In this document: positions 52,190 to 60,804 of the stretch, piece by piece
Layout: each line of letters begins with the position of its first letter
Position numbering within the stretch: position 1 is the stretch's first letter
NCBI RefSeq assembly: GCF_001279775.1
Contig: NZ_LGDG01000260.1
Coordinates: forward strand, 102,951 to 166,950
Direction: 5' to 3'
Source: Streptomyces sp. MMG1533
GTDB taxonomy: Bacteria; Actinomycetota; Actinomycetes; Streptomycetales; Streptomycetaceae
Length of the DNA: 64,000 bases
Program-made: the position numbers and the translations under genes
Notes under the pieces: model-generated
Told to the model about the DNA's origin: nothing
The model's database searches: none
The model's input: only the letters and a program-made list of their open reading frames with translations

Positions 52190-53260
52190 TCAGTCGCAGC
52201 AGTCCGGGTCGAGGCCGCTCGGCAGGCGGTCGCCCCCGAACACCGAGCAGGTTGCCTCGTGGCCGCCGAGGGCGGCGACCGCGAGGAGCAGGGAACCGGC
52301 CGTCCAAGTGGTCAGTTCGCGGGGCCAGACGGCCCCGTCGTCGAAGACATAGCCCGTCCAGTACAGACCGGACTCCGGGTCCCGCAGGTGCTGTATCGAC
52401 TGAAGGATCTCCAGCGCGCGGTCGGACTCGCCCATCACCCAGAGTGCGAGGGCGAGTTCGGCCGACTCGCCGCCGGTGACCCACGCGTTGGGCACGACAC
52501 AGCGCACCCCGAGGCCGGGGACGACGAAGCGCTCCCAGCCCGCCTCCATACGGGTCTTGGCCTCCGCGCCGGTGACGGCGCCGGCCAGGATCGGGTAGTA
52601 CCAGTCCATGGAGTAGCGGTCCTTGTCCAGGAACCGCTCCGGGTGGCGGCGGATCGCGTGGCGCAGTGCCCCGACCGCCAACTCCCAGTCCGGCTGCGGC
52701 TCTTCGCGCTGCTCGGCGATGGCGAGCGCGCAGCGCAGCGCATGGTGTATCGAGGAGGAGCCGGTCAGCAGCGCGTCCGCGGTCTCCGCACCGTCGTCCT
52801 CGCGCTTCCAGCCGATCTGCCCGCCCGGCTGCTGGAGTCGGAGGACGAACTCGATCGCCGCGTAGACCGTCGGCCACATCCGGTCGAGGAACATGTCGTC
52901 GCCGGTCGACAGATAGTGGTGCCAGACGCCCACGGCTATGTAGGCGACGAAGTTCGTCTCCCGGCGCCGGTCGGTGACGTCGTCGAAGGCCCCGTCGGCG
53001 TACGCCGCGTACCAGCAGCCGTCCTCGTTCTGGTGGGTCGCCAGCCACGTGTACGCCCGCTCGGCGGCCTCGTGCTCGCCCGCCGCGTCCAGCGCCATCG
53101 CGGCCTCGGTGTGGTCCCACGGGTCCAGGTGGTGCCCCCTGAACCACGGGATCGCCCCGTCCTCCCGCTGCACGGCGAGGATGCCGGCGACGGTCTCGGC
53201 GGCCTCCTCGGCGGTGAGGACCCCGGGCAGGACGAGGTGTTCTGTCCGGGGGGTGGTCAC
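52190..53260 (-). CDS. Prenyltransferase/six-hairpin-like (alpha,alpha-toroid) protein
   Basis: A 356-residue helical toroid protein. Repeats of the type found in prenyltransferase and glycoside hydrolase toroids are seen: VAGILAVQREDGAIPWF, AYTWLATHQNEDGCWYAAY, IEFVLRLQQPGGQIGW and ALEILQSIQHLRDPESGLYWTGYV. The acidic site cannot be defined. GTG 53260 overlaps the methyltransferase stop (GTGA). It is last of a three-gene operon with GT4 and methyltransferase genes, pointing to a glycolipid or surface glycan pathway. Confidence 0.75.
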   Translation of the reverse strand: MTTPRTEHLVLPGVLTAEEAAETVAGILAVQREDGAIPWFRGHHLDPWDHTEAAMALDAAGEHEAAERAYTWLATHQNEDGCWYAAYADGAFDDVTDRRRETNFVAYIAVGVWHHYLSTGDDMFLDRMWPTVYAAIEFVLRLQQPGGQIGWKREDDGAETADALLTGSSSIHHALRCALAIAEQREEPQPDWELAVGALRHAIRRHPERFLDKDRYSMDWYYPILAGAVTGAEAKTRMEAGWERFVVPGLGVRCVVPNAWVTGGESAELALALWVMGESDRALEILQSIQHLRDPESGLYWTGYVFDDGAVWPRELTTWTAGSLLLAVAALGGHEATCSVFGGDRLPSGLDPDCCD

Positions 53261-54006
53261 TTGGCGGCCACCTCGGTCCCGGCAAGACTCGGCAGGTGGG
53301 GCTTGGTCGCGTACGCCACGAAGCTCTTGCCTATCAGCGGGTTCAGCGCCTGCTCGGCGACCCGGGTCGCGAGTGGCTTCTTCATGATGTCCCAGACCAG
53401 CAGCTTGTGGTACGCCCGCACCGGCAGCGCCTTGTCGTTGTCGACGCCGAACGCGCACTTCAGCCACCAGTACGGCGAGTGCAGCGCGTGGGCGTGGTGG
53501 GTGCCGTACGGCTTGAGACCGGCCTCGCGGATCCTCGCCAGCAACTCGTCCGCCCGGTAGATGCGGATGTGGCCGCCCTCGACCTCGTGGTAGGCGTCGG
53601 ACAGCGTCCAGCACACCTTCTCGGGGCCGTAGCGCGGGACGGTGATCGCGATCCGGCCGCCGGGCCTCAACACCCGTACCATCTCGGCGAGTACGCCCTT
53701 GTCGTCCGGGATGTGCTCCATCACCTCGGAGATGATGACGACGTCGAAGGACTCGTCGGGGAAGGGCAGCGCCAGGGCGTCGCCCTCCATCGCCGTCGCG
53801 GTGGCGCCCTCCGGGACCTCCCCCGCCTCCTTCATCGCCGCGAACCACTTGGCGACCTCGCGGATCTCCTCGGCGTTCTGGTCGAGGGCCACGACCTGGG
53901 CCCCCCGTCGATAGCACTCGAACGCGTGCCGGCCGGCGCCGCAGCCGAGATCCAGGACGCGGTCGCCCGGGGCGAGCGGGAACCGGGAGAAGTCGACGGT
54001 CAGCAC
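53257..54006 (-). CDS. Class I SAM-dependent methyltransferase
   Basis: A 249-residue enzyme with VLDLGCGAGRHAFE (SAM motif I), an acidic motif in VVALDQNAEE, and DVVIISEVMEHIPDD, a ubiquinone/glycolipid-type methyltransferase fold. It sits between the GT4 and prenyltransferase-like genes, overlapping both. The acceptor is presumably the molecule assembled by the glycosyltransferase. Confidence 0.85.
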   Translation of the reverse strand: MLTVDFSRFPLAPGDRVLDLGCGAGRHAFECYRRGAQVVALDQNAEEIREVAKWFAAMKEAGEVPEGATATAMEGDALALPFPDESFDVVIISEVMEHIPDDKGVLAEMVRVLRPGGRIAITVPRYGPEKVCWTLSDAYHEVEGGHIRIYRADELLARIREAGLKPYGTHHAHALHSPYWWLKCAFGVDNDKALPVRAYHKLLVWDIMKKPLATRVAEQALNPLIGKSFVAYATKPHLPSLAGTEVAAK

Positions 54007-55424
54007 GTGGCCCTGCTTTCGCGATCGGATACAACGTCAACAACTTCGGGGGCCGTGGAGCGGCTCGGGGCGGCGGCCGCGACGGGGGTCCCCCCGCGCG
54101 AACGAGGCCGAGCGTGGGAGAGGGGGGCGGCGAGCGCCTCGCGGTACCTCGCCACCGTTCCCTCGGCAGCCCGGGCCCAGGTGAAGCGGGCCAGTACGCG
54201 CTCGCGCCCGGCGGCGCCGAGCCGGGCACGCAGTTCCGGGTCGGACAGCAGGCGGCTCAGGCCCGCCGCCAGCGCCCCGGAGTCTCCCGGGGGTACGGCC
54301 AGGCAGGTCTCCCCGTCCCGGCCGGCGACCTCGGGGATCGCGCCGCCGGTCGTGGCCAGCAGCGGCGTTCCGGTCGCCATGGCCTCCGCGGCCGGGAGCG
54401 AGAAACCCTCGTACAGCGACGGCACGCACGCGACCTCGGCCGAGCGCACCAGGTCGACCAGTTCGGCGTCCGAGATGCCCTTGACGAACTCGACGGCGCC
54501 TTCGAGGCCGTACCGCTCGACGGCCTGGGCGACGGGCCCCTCCTCGGGGCGCTTGCCGACGACGACGAGGTGGGCGTCCGGGCGCTCGGTGCGTACCTTC
54601 GCCAGCGCCTCGACGAGGAAGACCAGGCCCTTGAGCGGCACGTCGGCGCTGGACGTCGTCACGATCCGGCCCGGCACGACGGGCACCGACGGGTCCGGGG
54701 AGAACAGGTCCGTGTCGGCGCCGATGTGGACGACGTGGATGCGGTCGTCGCGTACGCCGAGATGGTCGGCGATCTCCTGGCGCGAGGTGCCGGAGACGGT
54801 GAGCACGGAGGACAGGCGGCGGGCCACTCGCTTCTGCATGCGCGTGAAGCCGTACCAGCGGCGTACGGAGAACTTGCGCCGCAGGCCCTCCACCGCGTCC
54901 AGCTCCAGCCGGCGGTCCACGGTGATGGGGTGGTGGATCGTGGTGACCAGGGGGGCGCCGACATCGCCCAACAGGCCGTACCCGAGCGTCTGGTTGTCGT
55001 GGACGATGTCGAACTCGCCGCGGCGGGCGCGCAGATGGCGGCGGGCGCGGAGGGAGAACGTGAGCGGCTCGGGGAAGCCGCCGGTCCACATCGTCGCGAC
55101 TTCGAGGGCGTCGATCCAGTCGCGGTACTCGTCGCGCTTCGGGGTGCGGAAGGGGTCGGGATGGCGGTAGAGGTCGAGGCTGGGCAGCTCGGTGAGGCTC
55201 AGTCGTTCGCCGTGGCCCTCGTCGAGGACGGGGTAGGGCTGGGAGCCGATGACCTCGACGGTGTGGCCGAGGCGGGCCAGCTCGCGCGAGAGGTGCCGTA
55301 CGTAGACGCCTTGGCCCCCGCAGAACGGGTTCCCTTTGTATGTGAGGAGTGCGATGCGGAGCGGTCGCTCGCCGTCGGCGGCCGACCCCTCGGAGGGCCC
55401 CGCCTGACTGGCCTCAGCGGTCAC
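54000..55424 (-). CDS. GT4-family glycosyltransferase
   Basis: A 474-residue retaining glycosyltransferase (GT-B fold). The N-terminal domain shows KGNPFCGGQGVYVRHLSREL; the C-terminal donor domain has VVVGKRPEEG and the E-x7-E motif region PSLYEGFSLPAAEAMA. The last 40 residues include SHARPRSRGGTP encoded by a copy of a hairpin sequence I recall as repeated in Streptomyces (54084-54126), so the native tail may be disrupted. GTG 55424 faces kstR, with the KstR operator at 55481 between them. Confidence 0.86.
   Translation of the reverse strand: MTAEASQAGPSEGSAADGERPLRIALLTYKGNPFCGGQGVYVRHLSRELARLGHTVEVIGSQPYPVLDEGHGERLSLTELPSLDLYRHPDPFRTPKRDEYRDWIDALEVATMWTGGFPEPLTFSLRARRHLRARRGEFDIVHDNQTLGYGLLGDVGAPLVTTIHHPITVDRRLELDAVEGLRRKFSVRRWYGFTRMQKRVARRLSSVLTVSGTSRQEIADHLGVRDDRIHVVHIGADTDLFSPDPSVPVVPGRIVTTSSADVPLKGLVFLVEALAKVRTERPDAHLVVVGKRPEEGPVAQAVERYGLEGAVEFVKGISDAELVDLVRSAEVACVPSLYEGFSLPAAEAMATGTPLLATTGGAIPEVAGRDGETCLAVPPGDSGALAAGLSRLLSDPELRARLGAAGRERVLARFTWARAAEGTVARYREALAAPLSHARPRSRGGTPVAAAAPSRSTAPEVVDVVSDRESRATC
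54084..54126. repeat. Streptomyces-type dispersed hairpin sequence inside the GT4 gene
   Basis: A GC-rich imperfect inverted repeat with core CGCGCGAACGAGGCCGAGCG, flanked by runs of C and G. I recall very similar sequences scattered between genes in Streptomyces genomes. Here it is read in frame as the last part of the GT4 protein. Confidence 0.5.
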
Positions 55425-55480
55425 TCTGGACCCCCTTCTGCCTGCACTGTCCCGCGAGATTACGCCGGGACGCTAATCTA

Positions 55481-55494
55481 GAACAAGTTTCAGA
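55481..55494. promoter_or_regulatory. KstR-type operator upstream of kstR
   Basis: TAGAACAAGTTTCA fits TnnAACnnGTTnnA exactly. It lies 140 bp before kstR and 57 bp before the divergent GT4 gene, so it may control both. Confidence 0.75.
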
Positions 55495-55633
55495 CTTGAT
55501 CGTTCAAGAGGCTCTGAATCTACCGGCAGGTAGGGGCACGGTGGACAGTGGATCAGGTGATTCACGCCACGACCGGCGCTCCTGCCATGCTGTGCGATCA
55601 CTTGCCCTCACCGACTGTCACGGAACGGGACCC

Positions 55634-56281
55634 ATGTCTGCGGAAGCCAAGATGGCCAAGGTGGATGCCAGTACCCCGCGGTCCGACTCGCCGCCGCTCA
55701 CCGAGCGGCAGGAGGCGCGCCGTCGGCGCATCCTGCACGCGAGCGCGCAGCTGGCCAGCCGGGGCGGTTTCGACGCGGTGCAGATGCGGGAGGTCGCGGA
55801 GTCCTCCCAGGTGGCTCTCGGCACGCTGTACCGCTACTTCCCGTCCAAGATCCATCTGCTGGTCGCCACGATGCAGGACCAGTTGGAGCACATGCACGGC
55901 ACGCTGCGCAAGAAGCCGCCGACCGGCGAGACGGCGGCGGAGCGGGTGGCGGAGACGCTGATGCGGGCGTTTCGCGCGCTGCAGCGGGAGCCGCATCTGG
56001 CGGACGCGATGGTCCGCGCGCTCACGTTCGCCGATCGCAGTGTGAGTCCCGAGGTCGACCAGGTCTCCCGTCAGACGACGGTGATCGTGCTGGACGCGAT
56101 GGGGCTGGAGAACCCGACGCCGGAGCAGCTGTCCGCGGTCCGGGTCATCGAGCACACCTGGCACTCGGCCCTGATCACCTGGCTGTCGGGGCGTGCCTCC
56201 ATCGCCCAGGTGAAGATAGACATCGAGACGGTGTGCCGCCTGATCGACCTGACGGACCCGGAGGGCGACAGCCGGGCCTAG
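55634..56281 (+). CDS. kstR: TetR-family regulator, KstR type
   Basis: A 215-residue TetR-family repressor. The HTH region reads ILHASAQLASRGGFDAVQMREVAESSQVALGTLYRYFPSK, closely like KstR, the repressor of cholesterol/lipid catabolism in mycobacteria and rhodococci. The C-terminal domain (ALQREPHLADAMVRALTFADR) binds a CoA-ester ligand in known KstR. Perfect KstR-type operators occur at 55481 and 39019, and a near-perfect one at 58398, so a small regulon is visible in this window. ATG 55634 is the likely start. A TPP riboswitch lies antisense just beyond its 3' end. Confidence 0.82.
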   Translation: MSAEAKMAKVDASTPRSDSPPLTERQEARRRRILHASAQLASRGGFDAVQMREVAESSQVALGTLYRYFPSKIHLLVATMQDQLEHMHGTLRKKPPTGETAAERVAETLMRAFRALQREPHLADAMVRALTFADRSVSPEVDQVSRQTTVIVLDAMGLENPTPEQLSAVRVIEHTWHSALITWLSGRASIAQVKIDIETVCRLIDLTDPEGDSRA

Positions 56282-56315
56282 GCACGCAGCCGGGCTCGGG
56301 CACGCGAAGAACCTA

Positions 56316-56443
56316 CGAGACGGGTTCCCTTCGCCGGTATTACCCGGATCAGGTGCTGGGGGTCGCCTTCCGGCCCGACCACTGCCTTCCGGCCTCTCAG
56401 CCCGACCGTCGACGTCGGCCACGGCGGATGCCTGAGCGTCTCG
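56316..56443 (-). ncRNA. TPP riboswitch with no thiamine gene downstream
   Basis: On the minus strand the conserved TPP-sensing elements occur in order: a P3-type stem (CCGAC/GTCGG), CTGAGA, then CCTGATCCGGGTAATACCGG and CGAAGGGA. The P1 helix CGAGACG/CGTCTCG closes the structure (56437-56443 with 56316-56322). It should sense thiamine pyrophosphate. Downstream on its strand lies only the antisense of kstR, so it is orphaned. Confidence 0.9.
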
Positions 56444-56575
56444 CCACAGTCGGCTACTCCGGTCGAACTCCCTCACTCGTCCCGTAGGCCACTTCCCAGA
56501 ATAGAACATCTATCCAGGTACAGAACCCCCTGAATCATGATTTTTTGGGTCAATGGAGTCGGTGCACGGAAACCG

Positions 56576-56809
56576 CTACTCCTCGGGAGGGAACACCGGC
56601 TCCCCGCTCCCCAGCAGCGTGATCATGATCGCCTCGACCGGACAGCCCTCCGCCGCCGCGAGGATCTTCTCGTTGGCGTCGGTCTCGGGCTCCACGGGGA
56701 GGGACTGGCGGCCCGTGTCGAGGCGGAAGCCGTCCGGGGCGTGGTGGACGCACTGGGCCGAGCCGATGCACAGGGAGCGGTCGACCTCGATCTGCCAGCG
56801 GTCACCCAT
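56576..56809 (-). CDS. Ferredoxin (3Fe-4S type)
   Basis: A 77-residue single-cluster ferredoxin with CIGSAQC at the cluster, a later CPV, and no fourth cysteine in the first motif, as in cytochrome P450-partner ferredoxins. It follows the aldehyde dehydrogenase gene by 6 bp. It probably carries electrons to a P450 or oxygenase encoded elsewhere in the KstR-type pathway. Confidence 0.88.
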   Translation of the reverse strand: MGDRWQIEVDRSLCIGSAQCVHHAPDGFRLDTGRQSLPVEPETDANEKILAAAEGCPVEAIMITLLGSGEPVFPPEE

Positions 56810-56815
56810 GGTCGG

Positions 56816-58273
56816 TCAGCCCTCCCAGCCCGCGGGCAGGTGGATCATCTTGTGTTCCAGGTACTCGCCGTAGCCCTCCGGACCGAACTCCCGCCCCAGC
56901 CCGGAGTTCTTGTAGCCGCCGAAGGGGCCGAACATGTCGAGGCTGAAGGTGTTCACCGAGTACGTGCCGGTACGGACCTGGCGGGCGACCTCGATGCCGT
57001 GCCCGACGTCGGCGGTCCACACGCTGCCGCTCAGCCCGTAGTCGGAGTCGTTCGCGATCTTCAGCGCCTCGGACTCGTCGCCGTACGGGAGCAGGCAGAT
57101 GACCGGGCCGAAGATCTCCTCGCGGGCGATCCGCATGGAGTTGTCGACGTCGCCGAAGAGGGTCGGCTCGACGTACCAGCCGCGGTCCCGGCCCGGCGGG
57201 CGCCCGCCACCGGTGAGGATCTTGGCGCCCTCTTCCTGGCCGATGCGGATGTAGTCGAGGTTGCGCTGCTGCTGCCGCTTCGCCACCAGCGGGCCCACCT
57301 GGGTCGCCGGGTCCAGCGGGTCGCCGACCACCAGCGCGCCGGCCGCCGCCGCGAAGGCCTCGGCGAACTCGTCGTAGCGCGCACGCGGCAGCAGGATGCG
57401 GGTCTGGGCCACGCACGCCTGCCCGTTGTTCATCCAGGCCGCCGGGACGATCCCCGCGACCGCCGTCTCCACGTCCGCGTCCGGCAGTACCACCGCCGCC
57501 GACTTGCCGCCCAGCTCCAGGGTCACGCGGGTGAGGTTGCGCGCGGCGACCTCCATCACGCGTTTGCCGGCCGCCACCGAACCGGTGAAGGAGACCTTGT
57601 CCACGCCGGGGTGCCCGACGAGGTACTCGCTGACCTCGCGGTCCGCCGGGAGGATGGACAGGACCCCTTCCGGCAGTCCGGCCTCGCGCGCGATCTCGGC
57701 GAGGATGTACGCGTCGAGGGGCGACTCCGGCGACGGCTTCAGCACCACCGTGCAGCCGGTGAGCAGCGCGGGCGCGAGCTTGGCGGCGGCCACGAACTGC
57801 GGGACGTTCCAGGGGACCACGGCCGCGACGACCCCGACCGGTTCGCGCCGGACGAGGATGCGTCCGAGCACGCCGTCGCGCGTCTCCTCGTACGTGAAGT
57901 TCCGCGCGACCGTGATCGCCGCGTCCCACACCATCATCGCGCCGAGCGCCTGCGCGAGGACGCTCCAGGAGTACGGCGACCCGTTCTCGGACGAGATCAC
58001 CCGCGCGATCTCCTCGTGCCGTACGGCGATCGCGTCCTTGATCCGCCCGACCACCTCGATCCGTTCTTCGAGGCTCGCCCGCGGCCAGGGCCCCTCGTCG
58101 AACGCCTTCCGCGCCGCGGCGACCGCCCGGTCCACGTCGGCCGTCGAGGCGTGCGGCACGCGCCCGATGACCTCCTCGGTGTGCGGCGAGATCACCTCGA
58201 TGACGTCCTTGCCCAGGGGGTCGGTCAACTCCCCGCCGATGAACAGCTGTCCGTGTTCCACGAGCTCGGTCAT
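56816..58273 (-). CDS. NAD-dependent aldehyde dehydrogenase
   Basis: A 485-residue ALDH-superfamily enzyme. It has VVPWNVPQF (cofactor), the catalytic Glu in LELGGKSAAVV and the catalytic Cys in NNGQACVAQTR. It oxidises an aldehyde to the acid. ATG 58273 has GGGGAGG nine bases upstream; the frame extends further without conserved sequence. It precedes a ferredoxin gene, and a KstR-like operator lies in the divergent promoter region upstream. Confidence 0.92.
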   Translation of the reverse strand: MTELVEHGQLFIGGELTDPLGKDVIEVISPHTEEVIGRVPHASTADVDRAVAAARKAFDEGPWPRASLEERIEVVGRIKDAIAVRHEEIARVISSENGSPYSWSVLAQALGAMMVWDAAITVARNFTYEETRDGVLGRILVRREPVGVVAAVVPWNVPQFVAAAKLAPALLTGCTVVLKPSPESPLDAYILAEIAREAGLPEGVLSILPADREVSEYLVGHPGVDKVSFTGSVAAGKRVMEVAARNLTRVTLELGGKSAAVVLPDADVETAVAGIVPAAWMNNGQACVAQTRILLPRARYDEFAEAFAAAAGALVVGDPLDPATQVGPLVAKRQQQRNLDYIRIGQEEGAKILTGGGRPPGRDRGWYVEPTLFGDVDNSMRIAREEIFGPVICLLPYGDESEALKIANDSDYGLSGSVWTADVGHGIEVARQVRTGTYSVNTFSLDMFGPFGGYKNSGLGREFGPEGYGEYLEHKMIHLPAGWEG

Positions 58274-58397
58274 GGCGACTGCCTCCCCGGAGCGACTGCG
58301 TCTCTGACGGTTCATCAGATACGGCCACTGATACCAGGTCCCCCCGGAGGAGTCCACGGGCGGGACGTCGGACGGGAAGGTCGACCCGGGCTCCCAT

Positions 58398-58411
58398 CGA
58401 AACGCGTTCTA
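58398..58411. promoter_or_regulatory. KstR-like operator with an adjacent promoter
   Basis: CGAAACGCGTTCTA fits TnnAACnnGTTnnA except at the first base (C for T). A TATAGT -10-like box at 58414-58419 is 27 bp before the hydrolase start, so the operator overlaps the -35 area. The site also faces the aldehyde dehydrogenase gene. Confidence 0.6.
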
Positions 58412-58446
58412 GTTATAGTGACCGGAACGCGGCGATTGGGGAGCCC

Positions 58447-59472
58447 ATGACGCAGGTGCACGACCATGGCGGCGGCGTCCGTTCCCTCCAGGTCCCCATC
58501 CCGGACAACCCCCTCGGCCACACCCTCGTGTACGTCGTCGACACCGACCGCGGGCCGGTACTGATCGACACCGGCTGGGACGACCCGGCCTCCTGGGACA
58601 CTCTCGCCGGGGGACTGACGGCGTGCGGCACCTCCCCCGCCGAGATCCACGGCGTGGTGATCACCCACCACCATCCCGACCACCACGGCCTGTCGGGCCG
58701 GGTGCGGGAGGCGTCCGGCGCCTGGATCGCGATGCACGAGGCGGACGGCGCGATCGTGCGGCGGGCCCGCTCCACCCGCCCCGAACGCTGGCTCACCTAC
58801 ATGACCGCCAAGCTCGAGGCCGCCGGCGCCCCCGAGGAGCACGTGGCGCCGATGCGTACCGCCCGCCCCCGGTCCGTACCCGGCCTGGCCCCCGCCCTGC
58901 CCGACCGCGAGATCGTCCCCGGCGAGCTCCTCGACCTCCCCGGCCGCCGACTGCGTGCGATCTGGACGCCGGGCCACACCCCGGGCCATGTCTGCCTGCA
59001 CCTGGAGGAGGAGCACCCGGCCGGACTCCCGGGCCACGGCCGCCTGTTCTCCGGCGACCACCTGCTCCCCGAGATCACCCCGCACATCGGCCTGTACGAG
59101 GACCCCGACGACGCCACCGTCACCGACCCCCTCGGCGACTACCTCGACTCCCTGGAACGCGTCGGCCGCCTCGCCCCCGCCGAGGTGCTCCCCGCCCACC
59201 AGCACGCCTTCACCGACGCGGCTTCCCGCGTACGGGAGTTGCTCCACCACCACGAGGACCGCCTCACCGGCCTGCTCACCCTCCTGGCCGAGCCCCTCAC
59301 GCCCTGGCAGCTCGCCGAGCGCATGGAGTGGAACCGCCCCTGGGACCAGATCCGGTACGGGTCGCGGAACATCGCCGTCTCGGAGGCCGAGGCCCATCTG
59401 CGGCGACTGGTGAAGCTGGGGCGGGCGGAGGCGGTGGCCGGGGGTGAGCCGGTGACGTACGTGGCGGTGTGA
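58447..59472 (+). CDS. Metallo-beta-lactamase-fold hydrolase
   Basis: A 341-residue MBL-fold hydrolase. The metal site motif THHHPDHHG is complete; LIDTGWDDP starts the fold; GHTPGHVCLH and LFSGDHLLP hold further ligands. The C-terminal 80 residues look like a winged-helix add-on (TPWQLAERMEWNRPW), as in LACTB2/SNM-like hydrolases. It likely hydrolyses a thioester or lactone in the KstR regulon. Confidence 0.88.
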   Translation: MTQVHDHGGGVRSLQVPIPDNPLGHTLVYVVDTDRGPVLIDTGWDDPASWDTLAGGLTACGTSPAEIHGVVITHHHPDHHGLSGRVREASGAWIAMHEADGAIVRRARSTRPERWLTYMTAKLEAAGAPEEHVAPMRTARPRSVPGLAPALPDREIVPGELLDLPGRRLRAIWTPGHTPGHVCLHLEEEHPAGLPGHGRLFSGDHLLPEITPHIGLYEDPDDATVTDPLGDYLDSLERVGRLAPAEVLPAHQHAFTDAASRVRELLHHHEDRLTGLLTLLAEPLTPWQLAERMEWNRPWDQIRYGSRNIAVSEAEAHLRRLVKLGRAEAVAGGEPVTYVAV

Positions 59473-59487
59473 AGCGACGTTGGTGAC

Positions 59488-59597
59488 GGTCCAAAGCGAT
59501 GCTCGTGGCGGTCCAAAGCGACGTTCTGGACGGTCCAAAGCGATGTTTGTGAGGGTCCAAAGCGACGTACGTGGCGGTCCAAAGCGGTGGCCCGGCC
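59488..59597. repeat. Five tandem 22-bp units
   Basis: GGTCCAAAGCG followed by a variable half recurs exactly every 22 bp at 59488, 59510, 59532, 59554 and 59576, with a partial copy before. The array lies between the hydrolase and the NTF2-like gene. No spacers occur, so it is not a CRISPR array. Confidence 0.9.
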
Positions 59598-59624
59598 GGG
59601 CCCAACACTGGTACCAACACCCTC

Positions 59625-60080
59625 ATGGACCCCATGGAACGCCTCCTGGCCGAACGCGCCTGCGAGCGCCTCATCCTCGACTTCGTCCACCGCCTCGACC
59701 TCGGTGAACCCTCCTCCGTCGCCGCGCTGTTCACCGAGGACGGCACCTGGGAGTGGCCGGAGGGCGACCGGCTGGTCAAGGGGCGTGACGCGCTCCGGCA
59801 GTACTTCGGCTCCCGCCCCGCCGACCGGCTCTCGCGCCGCATGATGTCCAACGTCCTGGTCGAGGTGGTCTCCCCGGACACGGCGACGGCGACGTCGTAC
59901 TTCACGACGTACCGAATCGACGGTCACGAGGGCGACATGGTCCCGGCCGGCCCACCGGTGCAGGTCGGCCACTACCGGGACGCCTTCCACCGCCGCCGCG
60001 ACGGCACCTGGCTGCTCTCCGCCCGCGTCCTCCACCTCGCCTTCGGCGGCCCCACGCCGCACGCACGTCCGATAACCTGA
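59625..60080 (+). CDS. NTF2-like (SnoaL-type) protein
   Basis: A 151-residue cone-shaped NTF2-fold protein (ERLILDFVHRLDLGEPSSVAALFTEDGTW, HYRDAFHRRRDGTWLLSARV). Such proteins act as isomerases, cyclases or hydratases; which is not clear. The ATG at 59625 is preferred because the upstream in-frame sequence is the 22-bp repeat array. Confidence 0.82.
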   Translation: MDPMERLLAERACERLILDFVHRLDLGEPSSVAALFTEDGTWEWPEGDRLVKGRDALRQYFGSRPADRLSRRMMSNVLVEVVSPDTATATSYFTTYRIDGHEGDMVPAGPPVQVGHYRDAFHRRRDGTWLLSARVLHLAFGGPTPHARPIT

Positions 60081-60087
60081 ACCGCTC

Positions 60088-60804
60088 ATGGATTCGGGGG
60101 GACTTGTGCGAAGAACGACCACCGTTGTGACGGCTGCGCTGGCCTGCCTGGCGACGGGTGCCGCGGTGACCGGCTGCTCGGACGGCACGGCCGCGGACGA
60201 GCCCTCCGCCGAGCAGCTGCTGGACGACGCGAACGACACGATGACGGCGCTCAAGTCGGTGACCGTGGACGGGAAGACCACCACCGTGGCCACCGGCAAG
60301 GGCTTCACCAGCCGTCTGACGACCGACCTCAAGGGCGCGTGCAGGTCCAGTCGGACCTGGACCAACGGTGCCCGCCTCGAGCAGATCCGGATCGACGAGA
60401 CGGACTACGTCCGCCCGAATCGCGCCTACCTGGAGATGGCGGGCAAGGACGTGACCGGCACGGGGGAACAGCAGCGCTGGGTCAAGAGCCCCGCAAGCGA
60501 GACCGCCGAGGAGGACGGACTCTCCGACTGCACCCGGGAGTTCTCCTCCTTCGGCGAAGCGACCAAGGGCGACCCGACCAAGGTCGACGGCACACCGGCG
60601 ATCGCGCTGGTGGTGACCGACAAGGCGGACAAGGGCGGCACCTACACGTTCTACGTCGCCACCGAGGGCAAGCCGTACCTTCTCAAGGTCGTCTACAAGG
60701 GCGCCGACTATCGCAGCACCACCGCGTTCAGCGCCTTCGACGAACCCTTGGACGTGCGGCCTCCGGCCGCGACCGACGTGCTGGACGCGAGCGGCCTGTC
60801 CTAG
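60088..60804 (+). CDS. Lipoprotein, LppX/LprG-like
   Basis: A 238-residue exported lipoprotein. Signal peptide RRTTTVVTAALACLATGAAV ends in the lipobox AVTGC (Cys near residue 31). The mature part has an alternating beta-strand pattern (LKSVTVDGKTTTVA, YTFYVATEGKPYLLKVVYKG) resembling lipid-carrier lipoproteins. Four bases overlap with the convergent phosphotransferase gene. Confidence 0.75.
   Translation: MDSGGLVRRTTTVVTAALACLATGAAVTGCSDGTAADEPSAEQLLDDANDTMTALKSVTVDGKTTTVATGKGFTSRLTTDLKGACRSSRTWTNGARLEQIRIDETDYVRPNRAYLEMAGKDVTGTGEQQRWVKSPASETAEEDGLSDCTREFSSFGEATKGDPTKVDGTPAIALVVTDKADKGGTYTFYVATEGKPYLLKVVYKGADYRSTTAFSAFDEPLDVRPPAATDVLDASGLS

Noticed and set aside
59488..59597. CRISPR array
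   Set aside because: Units are contiguous at 22-bp period with no spacers, and there are no cas genes.
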